Of a stretch of 64,000 nt of DNA, positions 17,891 through 25,681 are shown in pieces. The DNA lies in contig NZ_VTAW01000010.1 in NCBI RefSeq assembly GCF_008245225.1, positions 1-64,000 of the forward strand. The letters are read 5' to 3'. The translations under genes and the position numbers were made by a program. The stretch's first letter is position 1, and each line of letters starts with the position of its first letter. The stretch is from Natrialba swarupiae. Its GTDB lineage: Archaea > Halobacteriota > Halobacteria > Halobacteriales > Natrialbaceae. The notes below the pieces were generated by a model. It did not search any database. It saw nothing but the letters and a program-made list of their open reading frames with translations, and was not told the origin of the DNA.

Positions 17891-19444
17891 CTACTCGACG
17901 ATCCAGTCCGCGAAACTCCCCTCGAGTAGCGTTTCACGCTGTCGCTCGACGTATCGTCGCTGCATCGATTGGATCGCTCCCTCGAGCGTGGCACCGTCGT
18001 CGACTGCGGTCCGAACTCGCTCGTATTTCCACCGACCCGGCGTCACCGTCTGCCGGACGCGACGACGGAGCGGGTAGAGATACTTCGCGGCCTGCTCCTC
18101 GGTCAGCCCGCGGTTCGTCAGTCCGTCCTCGGCGTGAGCGAGGAGGTCTTCGTACAGTGCGAGCGAGTCCGTCGTCTCTTTGCCGTCGTTCGTGATCCAG
18201 CTCAGGTCGGCCTCGAGACCGTCACGCATCGCCGCGTAGAAGTTCTCGCGGGCGATCTCCCAGTCGAGTTCGTTGACCGGATGCTCGAGTCTGGTCAGAC
18301 TCTCCATCAGGCCGGCGAAGGCCGCGAGAAACGAGACGGAGTCTCGGACCGTCGGCTGGGCCGGGATCGGCCGGAACTCGATGCGCGCATTGGCAGCGGA
18401 ACGGGTCGGACCGCCGAAGACCGGACGAACCCACCGCCAGTAGGTGCCGTGTTTACGCCGGAAATGGGGGAACCGATCGTCGAACCGTTCGCCGGCTTCG
18501 ACCGGCATCGGGACCATGGTGTCGTCGGCCGCGACCCGGTCGACTGCCTCCTCGACGGTCGAGAGATCCCTGGGGAACCGAACTTTCCCCTCGCCAGTCG
18601 AGGGGTCGTTGAGGACGGTCTCGAAGACGCTGATCCGGTGTTCCATCCAGCAATCGCCGAGGACGCCCGCCGCGGTCGCCCCCTCGTCGTAGAGATCCGG
18701 CGGGAAGAACGGCGAATTGACGCCCAGTGCGAGCAGCGGCCCGGCGACCCGGAGGGCGTAGTTGAAATACAGCGGGAGGTCGATCGCGTGGGGCACCTGG
18801 TAGTGTGGCTGGATCGACGTGATGAGACTCTCCGGCATCACGGTATCGCCCTGGAGTGAGACGTGTGGCGCTTCGACCCGCATCCCCGCCGCGCTCGCTC
18901 GCTCCGTGTTCGCCATCGCGTGATAGCGGGCGGAGTCGCTCATATTCGTGGCGATGCGAAACGATCGCTCGCGCCCGTCGCGGGAGGGGACGGTTCGATC
19001 GACGCTGTCCGTCAGATAGGTCGCGGCGTCCTCGCCCTCGGGCGGAATCGTCCAGAGAGCGTCGCTGACCAGCCGCATCCGTTCAGAGCTGGTCACGTCG
19101 AGTGCCGTCTGCAATCGCGCTTTCACCTCCGATTCCTGGGCCGCCAGCCCGTGGGCGTTCAGCGGCTGTGGGCTGGTCGTCATCTCCGCGTTGTGCAATC
19201 CCAGCTCCTTTTCGAACCCGATCAACTCGAGGAGCCGCCGCGGCACTCGCCGGAGGTCACAGCCGTCGTCTTTGACCGCGTAGAACTCGTACTCGAGGCC
19301 GACGATCGCCTGCGGGTTGTCGAAGACGCCGTCCTCGAGGGCCTCTTTGATGACGGCGGCGTCTTCCTCGGCCCGTCCCCGGAAGTCCTCGGCGTCGACC
19401 GATAACACGTCGGCGACTCTCGCGGCGAGTTCCTCCTCTGGCAT
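17891..19444 (-). CDS. glutamate-cysteine ligase-like protein (GCS2 superfamily)
   Basis: 517-residue ATP-grasp-like carboxylate-amine ligase. It has IVGLEYEFYAVKDD (acidic substrate/metal site), HNAEMTTSPQPLNAHG, RIATNMSDSARYHAM and RSAANARIEFRPIPAQP, which follow the order of conserved acidic and Arg motifs in the GCS2 family. Haloarchaea use gamma-glutamylcysteine as main thiol, made by GshA of this superfamily, but this protein is longer than the typical GshA and may be a paralogue. Start at 19444 is supported by a TTTAAA box at 19471-19476, 27 nt upstream on this strand (leaderless). Confidence 0.7.
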   Translation of the reverse strand: MPEEELAARVADVLSVDAEDFRGRAEEDAAVIKEALEDGVFDNPQAIVGLEYEFYAVKDDGCDLRRVPRRLLELIGFEKELGLHNAEMTTSPQPLNAHGLAAQESEVKARLQTALDVTSSERMRLVSDALWTIPPEGEDAATYLTDSVDRTVPSRDGRERSFRIATNMSDSARYHAMANTERASAAGMRVEAPHVSLQGDTVMPESLITSIQPHYQVPHAIDLPLYFNYALRVAGPLLALGVNSPFFPPDLYDEGATAAGVLGDCWMEHRISVFETVLNDPSTGEGKVRFPRDLSTVEEAVDRVAADDTMVPMPVEAGERFDDRFPHFRRKHGTYWRWVRPVFGGPTRSAANARIEFRPIPAQPTVRDSVSFLAAFAGLMESLTRLEHPVNELDWEIARENFYAAMRDGLEADLSWITNDGKETTDSLALYEDLLAHAEDGLTNRGLTEEQAAKYLYPLRRRVRQTVTPGRWKYERVRTAVDDGATLEGAIQSMQRRYVERQRETLLEGSFADWIVE

Positions 19445-19531
19445 ACCTCCGAGTGCGAGCCCGATCCCTTTAAAGCCGGCTCTCTCCGACGAAACACTTC
19501 CAGCGATCCCGATTCCGCCCAAAGAAATTTG

Positions 19532-19547
19532 GTTGTGCTGACACAAC
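19532..19547. promoter_or_regulatory. palindrome GTTGTG-CTGA-CACAAC between divergent genes
   Basis: Perfect 6-bp arms (19532-19537 and 19542-19547) separated by 4 bp. The site ends 8 bp before the ATG at 19556 and lies downstream of an AAAGAAATTT patch that could be the TATA region of that gene, the position expected for a repressor operator. It is about 90 bp from the start of the opposite GCS2-like gene. Confidence 0.5.
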
Positions 19548-19555
19548 ATTTTCCC

Positions 19556-20119
19556 ATGGCCCCCATACCAACCCTCCAGTCGCTCGCGACCGCGTGTAAG
19601 CGATTCGGCCCCGGACGGCTGCCGCGCGCGGACCAGCGAGAGCTCGGCGCTGGCTATGCGGGTGCGGCGGCCGCCGTTTCGATCGCCGTCGTCTACGCGT
19701 TGGCCACGACCGTCGTCTACCTCCTCGGCGTCACGCACGACTTCGTCCACCCGTTCTGGAGCGCGAGCGCGCTCGTCGCGGTCCCGTTCGTCGTCCCGGC
19801 CGCCTTCCTCGTCGCCGCGGCAGTCTGGCGATACCTCCCCGATCGCACTCCGTTCTTCGGGGCCGTCGCCGGAGCGCTCGCGACCGTGTTGACGTACGCA
19901 TTCGCGCTCGTCCTCGTCTTTCTCACCCTCCTCGTCGTGCTGGCCGTCGGCGGAACCGGAACGGGAATCGAGACGACGACGGAGCTGCTCGAGGTCGCAT
20001 CGATGCTGACGGTCGTCATCGGCATCTTCGCCGTGATCCTGACCGGCTGGCTGACGATCCCGATCGGCTGTCTCAGCGGAACGATCTACGAACGCGCTCG
20101 AGCCGTCCCGGTTCGGTAA
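19556..20119 (+). CDS. small integral membrane protein, unknown function
   Basis: 187-residue protein with four hydrophobic helices (AGAAAAVSIAVVYALATTVVY, then SASALVAVPFVVPAAFLVAA, FALVLVFLTLLVVLAVGG and MLTVVIGIFAVILTGWLTIP). The N-terminal 35 residues are basic and cytosolic. Start at 19556 is preferred to an upstream in-frame Met (19529) that would run over the palindrome. Function not recognised; it is divergent from the GCS2-like gene. Confidence 0.65.
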   Translation: MAPIPTLQSLATACKRFGPGRLPRADQRELGAGYAGAAAAVSIAVVYALATTVVYLLGVTHDFVHPFWSASALVAVPFVVPAAFLVAAAVWRYLPDRTPFFGAVAGALATVLTYAFALVLVFLTLLVVLAVGGTGTGIETTTELLEVASMLTVVIGIFAVILTGWLTIPIGCLSGTIYERARAVPVR

Positions 20120-20208
20120 TCACGCCTCGAGGCGTCGGTCGCTTTTCGACCATCCAGGCCGAGCGGGTCTCAGAACCGTTTTACCCCCGCCGGGGATAGC
20201 AACGCCCG

Positions 20209-21960
20209 ATGAAGTTCGCGACGTTCGCCGAGCGAGCCGCGGAGATCGACGCCGAATCCGCCGACCTCGAGATCGTCGAGTGCGTCACGGACCTCCTCGT
20301 CGACGCCGGCGACGAGATCGAGGTGATCGCCCGCTTCGTCCAGGGTCGCGTGTTCCCGGCCTGGGACTCGACGACGCTCGACGTCGGCCCGTCGGCGTGT
20401 TACGAGGCGATTGCTCGCGCCGCAGGAACGAACGTCGACGCCGACGACGTCGAGGACCGGCTCGCGGAGATCGGCGAGATCGGGGAGGTCGCGGCCAGCT
20501 ACGAGTTCGGCGGCCAGCAGGGGCTCGGTGCGTTCACCGGCGGTAGTGGCGGAGACGACCTCACCGTTCGGGAGGTCCACGAGACGCTTACCGACCTCGC
20601 GGCCACGGAGGGCTCCGGAAGCCAGGACCGGAAGGTCGACCTCCTGTTTGGCCTGTTCAATCGCTGTGCGAGCGAGGAAGCCCGCTATCTCGCACGACTC
20701 GTCCTCTCGGAGATGCGCATCGGCGTCGGCGAGGGGGCCGTCAGAGATGCTATCGCCGACGCGTTCGACCTCCCCGACGATCGGGTCGAACGCGCCCTGC
20801 AGGTGTCGAACGATTACGGCCGGATCGCTCGCGTCGCCCGCGAGGAGGGCCTCGAGGGACTCGACGCCGTCGACCTCGAACTCGGCCGTCCCGTCCAGGC
20901 GATGCTCGCCCAGGCCGGAACCGTGACCGATGTACTCGAGGAGTGGGCGGAAGCCGCCGTGGAGTGGAAGTTCGACGGTGCGAGAATCCAGTTGCATCAC
21001 GATCCCGACGGCCTCGAGCACGATCCCGGTGCCATCGGCGTGTCGTCCGACGCCCGACCCGACGACTCGAGAGCCACCACGCGCGCCTTCTCGCGAAACA
21101 TGGAGGACGTCACCGACGCGCTGCCGGAGGTCGTCGAGTTCGCCGAGGAGACCCTCGAGGAACCCGTCATCCTCGACGGCGAAGTCGTTGCCGTCGACGA
21201 CGCCGGCGAGCCGCTGCCGTTCCAGGAGGTGCTCAAGCGATTCCGTCGCAAACACGACGTCGAGAAGGCCCGCGAGGACGTCGCCGTCCGGCCCGTCTTC
21301 TTCGACTGCTTACACGCCGACGGCGAGGACCTCCTCGAGGAACCGGTAGTCGACCGCCACGACAGGCTCGAGAGCGTCCTGCGGGCCCGGGTTGGAAACG
21401 ACGTCGGACCCGAAGACGTCGACGGCCTCTCCTTGCTCTGGATCACCGACGACGCCGGCCAGATCGAGTCGATCGACGCCGACGCACTCGAGGCGGGCCA
21501 CGAGGGGATCATGCTCAAAGACCCCGAATCGGCGTATACGCCCGGCCGTCGGGGGAAGAATTGGCGAAAGCGAAAGCCAGACGTCGAGACGCTCGACTGC
21601 GTCGTCACCGGTGCGGAGTGGGGCGAAGGCCGGCGTGCGACGTTTCTCGGAACGTTCGAACTCTCCGTTCGCGACGGCGACACGCTCGAGACGGTCGGCA
21701 AAGTCGCGACCGGCATCACGGACGAGAAACTCGCCGAACTCACTGACCTCCTCGAGCCCCACGTCGCCGCCGAGGACGGCCAGGAGGTGACTCTCGAGCC
21801 CGCGGTGGTCTTCGAGGTCGGCTACGAGGAGATCCAGACCTCGCCGACGTACTCCTCGGGCTACGCGCTTCGGTTCCCCCGGTTCGTCGGGGTTCGCCAC
21901 GACAAGAGCCCCGACGACGCCGAGACGCTCGAGCGCCTCGAGTCGCTTCGGTCGTCGTAG
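20209..21960 (+). CDS. lig: ATP-dependent DNA ligase
   Basis: Seals nicks in replication and repair. The 583-residue protein has the N-terminal helical DNA-binding domain (LLFGLFNRCASEEARYLARL, EMRIGVGEGAVRDAIADAF), the adenylation motif EWKFDGARIQ with nucleophile Lys254, EEPVILDGEVVAV, EGIMLKDPESAYTPGRRGKNW (written in two parts: EGIMLKD and YTPGRRGKNWRKRK) and a C-terminal OB domain ending FPRFVGVRHDKSP. An acidic, halophile-specific insert follows the adenylation motif. It is followed after about 70 bp by a uracil-DNA glycosylase on the same strand, a base excision repair pairing. Confidence 0.95.
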   Translation: MKFATFAERAAEIDAESADLEIVECVTDLLVDAGDEIEVIARFVQGRVFPAWDSTTLDVGPSACYEAIARAAGTNVDADDVEDRLAEIGEIGEVAASYEFGGQQGLGAFTGGSGGDDLTVREVHETLTDLAATEGSGSQDRKVDLLFGLFNRCASEEARYLARLVLSEMRIGVGEGAVRDAIADAFDLPDDRVERALQVSNDYGRIARVAREEGLEGLDAVDLELGRPVQAMLAQAGTVTDVLEEWAEAAVEWKFDGARIQLHHDPDGLEHDPGAIGVSSDARPDDSRATTRAFSRNMEDVTDALPEVVEFAEETLEEPVILDGEVVAVDDAGEPLPFQEVLKRFRRKHDVEKAREDVAVRPVFFDCLHADGEDLLEEPVVDRHDRLESVLRARVGNDVGPEDVDGLSLLWITDDAGQIESIDADALEAGHEGIMLKDPESAYTPGRRGKNWRKRKPDVETLDCVVTGAEWGEGRRATFLGTFELSVRDGDTLETVGKVATGITDEKLAELTDLLEPHVAAEDGQEVTLEPAVVFEVGYEEIQTSPTYSSGYALRFPRFVGVRHDKSPDDAETLERLESLRSS

Positions 21961-22032
21961 CACCTGCTCTCTCGGTGATCGTGATCGGCCATCAGTCGCG
22001 TTTCTTTTAGTATCTGGCCCCGAGGTTCGGGT

Positions 22033-22689
22033 GTGGACGCGAATCAGCGAACTCGAGCGAACCCGTTCAACATGGACGAGGAGTGTCGGAACTGCCCCGC
22101 GCTCTGTGAGACGCGAACGCAGGTCGTCCACGGCTACGGCGACGTCGGGGCAGACTTTCTGTTCGTCGGTGAACGGCCCTCTGCCGCCGCAGACGACGTC
22201 GGCGTTCCGCTCGTCGCGAACGCGGGCGACGACACGGGTGACGAGGGGGAGGGGGACGGCCTCCGGCGGATCCTCGAGCGCCTCGCACTCTGTGACGCGA
22301 CGTCGCCGGCGGATCGACCGAAACTCGAGAACGTCTACCTGACGAATCTCACGCGGTGTCGGGATCCCGAGCGGTCGCCGACCGACGAGGAGATCGACAA
22401 CTGCGAGCCGTATCTGAACGCCGAGATCAGGATGATCAACCCCGAGGTCCTGATCCCCGTCGGTGAGCGCGCGCTCGCCGAAATCGCGACGGAGTACACG
22501 ACGACGCCGGCCTCGGAACTCGTGTTTCCGGACGTCCACGCGACGACGATCCGCGGTCGCGGGTTCGCACTCGTCCCGATGCTCGAGGCGCGATCGCAGA
22601 CCGACGAGCAGACCCAGGCGTGGGTCGAACACTTCGCGGCGCTGATGGCCTCGGACTACCGCCAGACGAAGGGACGTCGGGAACGATAG
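22033..22689 (+). CDS. uracil-DNA glycosylase family 4-like iron-sulfur protein
   Basis: 218-residue protein with GTG start at 22033 (an ATG at 22072 is the alternative). Cys18, Cys21 and Cys25 (CRNCPALC) with Cys109 and Cys124 match the 4Fe-4S ligand pattern of family 4/5 glycosylases. LFVGERPSAAADDVGVPLV stands where the uracil-binding motif lies, but the usual EQE/ED acidic pair is altered. YLTNLTRCRDPERSPTDEE matches the second conserved segment. The PMLEAR end lacks the HPS motif typical of motif B. A changed substrate range is possible. It sits next to DNA ligase. Confidence 0.75.
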   Translation: MDANQRTRANPFNMDEECRNCPALCETRTQVVHGYGDVGADFLFVGERPSAAADDVGVPLVANAGDDTGDEGEGDGLRRILERLALCDATSPADRPKLENVYLTNLTRCRDPERSPTDEEIDNCEPYLNAEIRMINPEVLIPVGERALAEIATEYTTTPASELVFPDVHATTIRGRGFALVPMLEARSQTDEQTQAWVEHFAALMASDYRQTKGRRER

Positions 22690-22720
22690 CGGGCGACCGA
22701 AAGCGCCTCGGAGTGTTGCA

Positions 22721-22939
22721 CTACCAGTACGGTGTGGCCAGTCGACGGGACCCACCCGTTCCGAGGCCGACCAGGGCGGCGACGACGACGATCACGACCG
22801 CGAGCGTCGCGGCCGTCGGCGCTCCCAGCGCGCCAGCCGACTCGAGGAGGTACCCCGAGACGAGGCCGTAGACGCCTAGGACGACCGCACAGCCGACGAT
22901 ACTGACGCCGAACGCACCGGCGAGCGTTCGTTCGTTCAT
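22721..22939 (-). CDS. small two-helix membrane protein
   Basis: 72-residue protein with two hydrophobic helices (GAFGVSIVGCAVVLGVYGLV and TAATLAVVIVVVAALVGL). Convergent with the UDG gene and divergent from the CofC-like gene. Coding character is good (Gly/Ala/Val-rich helix, normal codon use). Function unknown. Confidence 0.6.
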   Translation of the reverse strand: MNERTLAGAFGVSIVGCAVVLGVYGLVSGYLLESAGALGAPTAATLAVVIVVVAALVGLGTGGSRRLATPYW

Positions 22940-23022
22940 ACGTTCTTCTCGATGCCGGTCGGCATATCGGTTTTCGTGTCACAAGCGCCGCGTTCAAGGG
23001 TCGCGACGCCGGAGTGACGAAC

Positions 23023-23766
23023 ATGATCGTCGTCGTTCCCGTCGACCCACCGTGGGATGGGCTCGCCCTCCCGTCGCTCGTCGAGACGACTCCGTTGACC
23101 GAATCCGAGGCGTCCCTGCTGTCCGAGGCCGCGACGGCGGACGTCCTGCGGGCCGCCGCGGCGAGCGGTGGGGACCTCCTCGTCAACTACCGAGACGAGG
23201 GGACCCTTCCCGACGACGTCGACGTGGGCGAGGAGCCCGAAGATGCGATTCGCGACCTCGCTGCAGACGCCCTCGAGGGACTCGAGGAGGTCCGGTTCGA
23301 ACGGCAAGTCGGCTCCACGCGTTCGGCGCGGATCGGCAACACCGTCACCCACCTGCTCGAACGCGAGGAAGTCGGCACGGTGGGCGTCCTCGAGCCGACC
23401 GCGTCGCTGGTCGGCCGGTCGGACATCGATGGCGCGGCGATGGGGCTCAGACGCCACGACGTGGTCCTCGGGCCGTCGTCGGGCGGACGCGTCTCTTTTG
23501 CGGGGTTTACCGATACGATCGACTTCGCCGAGGCGTACGCGACGCCGGCGCTCTCGACGCTGGCACGCCGGACCCGGGCGGCCGGGCTGGACCTCGGGTT
23601 CGCGCCCGTGATTCCCTCCGTGGCGACGGAGTCCGGGCTGTGTGCGACCGTCGCGGCGCTTGAGGCGCGCGAGATCGCCGGCAGACCTGGCGGGGAGGCG
23701 ACGGCGGCCACAATCGAGGAACTCGGGCTGGCGGTCGGAGAAGACGGTCGACTCGAGCGGCGGTAG
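23023..23766 (+). CDS. CofC/DUF2064-like nucleotidyltransferase-fold protein
   Basis: 247-residue protein, start at ATG 23023 (GTG 23014 in frame upstream). MIVVVPVDPPWDGLALPSLV begins like a glycosyltransferase-A fold nucleotide-binding strand, and GLRRHDVVLGPSSGGRVSFAG resembles the DxVLGPxxDGGY-type element of DUF2064/CofC proteins, which make activated phospholactate or related compounds. The canonical metal-binding Asp residues are not all clear, so specificity is open. It ends 42 bp before tRNA-Ser. Confidence 0.55.
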   Translation: MIVVVPVDPPWDGLALPSLVETTPLTESEASLLSEAATADVLRAAAASGGDLLVNYRDEGTLPDDVDVGEEPEDAIRDLAADALEGLEEVRFERQVGSTRSARIGNTVTHLLEREEVGTVGVLEPTASLVGRSDIDGAAMGLRRHDVVLGPSSGGRVSFAGFTDTIDFAEAYATPALSTLARRTRAAGLDLGFAPVIPSVATESGLCATVAALEAREIAGRPGGEATAATIEELGLAVGEDGRLERR

Positions 23767-23807
23767 ACCGATAACCATTTTTGAACGCGTGGGGAAGATG
23801 TGGGTGA

Positions 23808-23891
23808 GGTGGGGTGGCAGAGCGGCCCAACGCGCCTGCCTTGAGAGCAGGTGGCTGTCAAGCCTCATGGGTTCAAATCCCATCCCCACCG
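23808..23891 (+). tRNA. tRNA-Ser (anticodon UGA)
   Basis: 84 nt. Acceptor GGTGGGG pairs with CCCCACC at the 3' end, discriminator G. The anticodon stem CCTGC/GCAGG holds the loop CTTGAGA, giving anticodon TGA (reads UCA). A long variable arm (GTGGCTGTCAAGCCTCAT region) marks it as class II tRNA-Ser. T-arm ATGGG TTCAAAT CCCAT is canonical. CCA is not encoded. Two and a half copies of a tail-derived module follow. Confidence 0.95.
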
Positions 23892-24165
23892 TTGCTGTCG
23901 CGAACAATCACGTGAGCGACAGCGAGGCTGATGGGATTTAAAGCATACTGAGGTTCTGCGAGCGAAGTGAGCAGGTTCTCAGGAGCGGTTCAAATCCCAT
24001 CCCCACCGCTTCTGCGACGAACGGACGTGAGGAGCGAAGCGTGGATGATGGGATTTGAATCAGACCAGTCGCGCGCAGCGGAGCGAGCACGTCTGGGCGT
24101 GGTTCAAATCCCATCCCCACCGTTTTCCTGCGACCAACTGCGACGAGCGGACGTGTCACGCAGAT
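23892..24165 (+). repeat. array of tRNA-Ser tail modules (two full, one partial)
   Basis: The 22-base 3' tail of the tRNA (T-loop through discriminator, starting GGTTCAAATCCC) recurs exactly at 23987-24008 and 24101-24122, periods 117 and 114 bp. Each module also holds an inverted partial copy of the tail: GATGGGATTT (23930-23939) and GATGGGATTTGAA (24047-24059), so each forms a long stem ending in the tail. Internal hairpin GCTGTCGC/GCGACAGC lies at 23894-23923. The third module starts at 24123 and breaks off after CGGACGTG near 24155. A core at 24067-24094 recurs behind tRNA-Leu. Confidence 0.8.
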
Positions 24166-24241
24166 TGTTAGCGGACTATCGGTAGAATACCGGAGCAGGT
24201 TCACGGAATAAGTTTATGCGGTGTATGCTGGTCGGTCGAAC

Positions 24242-24436
24242 ATGCGGATCGTAGTTAATGTAGTTACGAAAACAATTCATAAACCGTCGCATAAGACCGC
24301 CCTGCAGCCGTCACACTGTGGTGCACTGAAACACGTATCCGATGACCAAATTCGAACATCCACCGAAGCGGAACTCGAGCCTGAACGGGAGTTCGACCGT
24401 TGTGGCCGGTGTTTCGAAGATTCAGGTGGATACTAG
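24242..24436 (+). CDS. small CxxC protein, possible zinc finger
   Basis: 64 residues: starts MRIVVNVVTKTIHKPSHKT, contains CGALKHVSDDQIR and ends FDRCGRCFEDSGGY. A single Cys followed by a CxxC pair and nearby His residues suggest a small zinc-binding fold of the sort common in haloarchaea. A GTTTATG box about 30 nt upstream gives a leaderless start at 24242; an upstream in-frame ATG at 24221 is less likely. The remaining 24437-24558 gap shows nothing. Confidence 0.55.
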   Translation: MRIVVNVVTKTIHKPSHKTALQPSHCGALKHVSDDQIRTSTEAELEPEREFDRCGRCFEDSGGY

Positions 24437-24558
24437 GACTGGGCTGCAGACCCACCACAGTGTTTCGATCGGGGCGAGCACGCACAGTCGTCTGGACCTT
24501 GGGGACTGGAGTAACGTCCGTATCGGTTGCATTCTGACGGTTCTCCCTCAGAGCGGTC

Positions 24559-25053
24559 TCACTCGAGTTCCAGATACTCCTCGAGCCACGATGGTTCGTC
24601 GGTGTAACGCCACTCGGCCCACTCCGCCTTCTCGCCGGCGTAGTAGGCGCGGTAGGCCGCTACGGTGTCGTCGGGGTTCCGGTACTCTTCGGGCATCGCC
24701 TGCGGTCGGGGCGTCGGCTCCTCGCTCGGAAACGCGATCTCGTCGGGATCGATCCGGTCGATCACGGTCCAACTGGCGTGGTCCTCGGTCTTCTCGTAGC
24801 GTTCGACGAACTCCGCGTTGAGCGCCTCGGCGTGGTCGCGCAGTCGGAGCCAGTTCGCGCGTGACTCGGTCGCCCACCGCGTAACTGGATGGTCGACGTG
24901 GGTCGACTGGTAGAGATAGTCGGCCTCGGAGCCGTTCTCGCGGGCGGCAGTACAGAGGACTTGCGCGGCCTCGAGCAACAGTTTGTTCACGTGTTGATCG
25001 CAGTGATAATGGGCGGCGAGTCTGGGGTCTTCGTCGAGCCAGAAGACGTTCAC
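24559..25053 (-). CDS. conserved protein resembling a family common in phage genomes
   Basis: 164 residues starting MNVFWLDEDPRLAAHYHCDQ and followed by HVNKLLLEAAQVLCTAA, STHVDHPVTRWATES and NWLRLRDHAEALNAEFVERY. This order of HCDxHVxK, HPxxxW and (E)YxxRYxK elements recalls an uncharacterised family seen mainly in phages and cyanobacteria (from memory; not searched). The His, Cys and Lys residues are possible active-site residues. It lies 400 bp beyond the tRNA-Ser module array, fitting a gene brought in at a tRNA integration site. Confidence 0.6.
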   Translation of the reverse strand: MNVFWLDEDPRLAAHYHCDQHVNKLLLEAAQVLCTAARENGSEADYLYQSTHVDHPVTRWATESRANWLRLRDHAEALNAEFVERYEKTEDHASWTVIDRIDPDEIAFPSEEPTPRPQAMPEEYRNPDDTVAAYRAYYAGEKAEWAEWRYTDEPSWLEEYLELE

Positions 25054-25084
25054 GGCGAAAGGAAGGGCCGACGAACCGAGAGTC

Positions 25085-25185
25085 TATCGCTCGAGCCGGG
25101 AGTCGTTCGGCTTCGGGAAGTTCGAAGGGTTATCGCTCGAGCCGGGAGTCGTTCCGTTTCGGGCGGTTCGGAGGGTTATCGCTCG
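25085..25185. repeat. 46-bp tandem repeat, 2.2 copies
   Basis: Units start TATCGCTCG at 25085, 25131 and 25177. Units 1 and 2 differ at a few positions (for example GGCTTCGGGAAG versus CGTTTCGGGCGG). The third, partial copy is the 3' end and stop codon of the next gene, so the repeat probably arose by copying the gene end. Confidence 0.8.
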
Positions 25186-25532
25186 GCGGCGGTGCCCCGG
25201 TAGCCGGCAGTGAACTCGTACGCGACGACCGCGACCAGCAACGCGGCGACGAGGCCCGCGATGATCAGCCGCTCGGTCGCGTCCGCGCCGGAGAATCCGA
25301 GCATCGCGATGACGAGTGCGAGGACGGCGGCGATCCGAACGCGTTGACGTCCGGGAACGTCGTCGTCCGTAGCGGCCAGGTACAGTTGCGGGAGGACGAT
25401 CCCGACTCCGGCCAGGACGACGAACGCCAGCACCGAACTCTCTGCGCCGATCCCCGTCAGGCCGACGATCGTCACGACGAGCCAGACCAGAAAGAGCGAT
25501 CCGAGGAGGACGCGGTTTTCGCGGGAAACCAT
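25176..25532 (-). CDS. four-helix membrane protein, unknown function
   Basis: 118 residues with four hydrophobic helices: LLGSLFLVWLVVTIVGLTG, SSVLAFVVLAGVGIVLPQLY, IAAVLALVIAMLGFSG and LIIAGLVAALLVAVVAY. No charged residues of note within helices. Its stop codon lies inside a 46-bp repeat unit. Function not recognised. Confidence 0.65.
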   Translation of the reverse strand: MVSRENRVLLGSLFLVWLVVTIVGLTGIGAESSVLAFVVLAGVGIVLPQLYLAATDDDVPGRQRVRIAAVLALVIAMLGFSGADATERLIIAGLVAALLVAVVAYEFTAGYRGTAAER

Positions 25533-25681
25533 GAACGATCGGGAGTAGGATCCCGTGTTAGGTAATTGTTACGTCTGCGAACCCGTACGCAGTCGGGACG
25601 GGTTCCCGAACTCGAATCGGTCCTCGGCGCACGGAAACGGACTCCCACACGCTTAACGCGACGGCAAGCGAACGGCCGACT

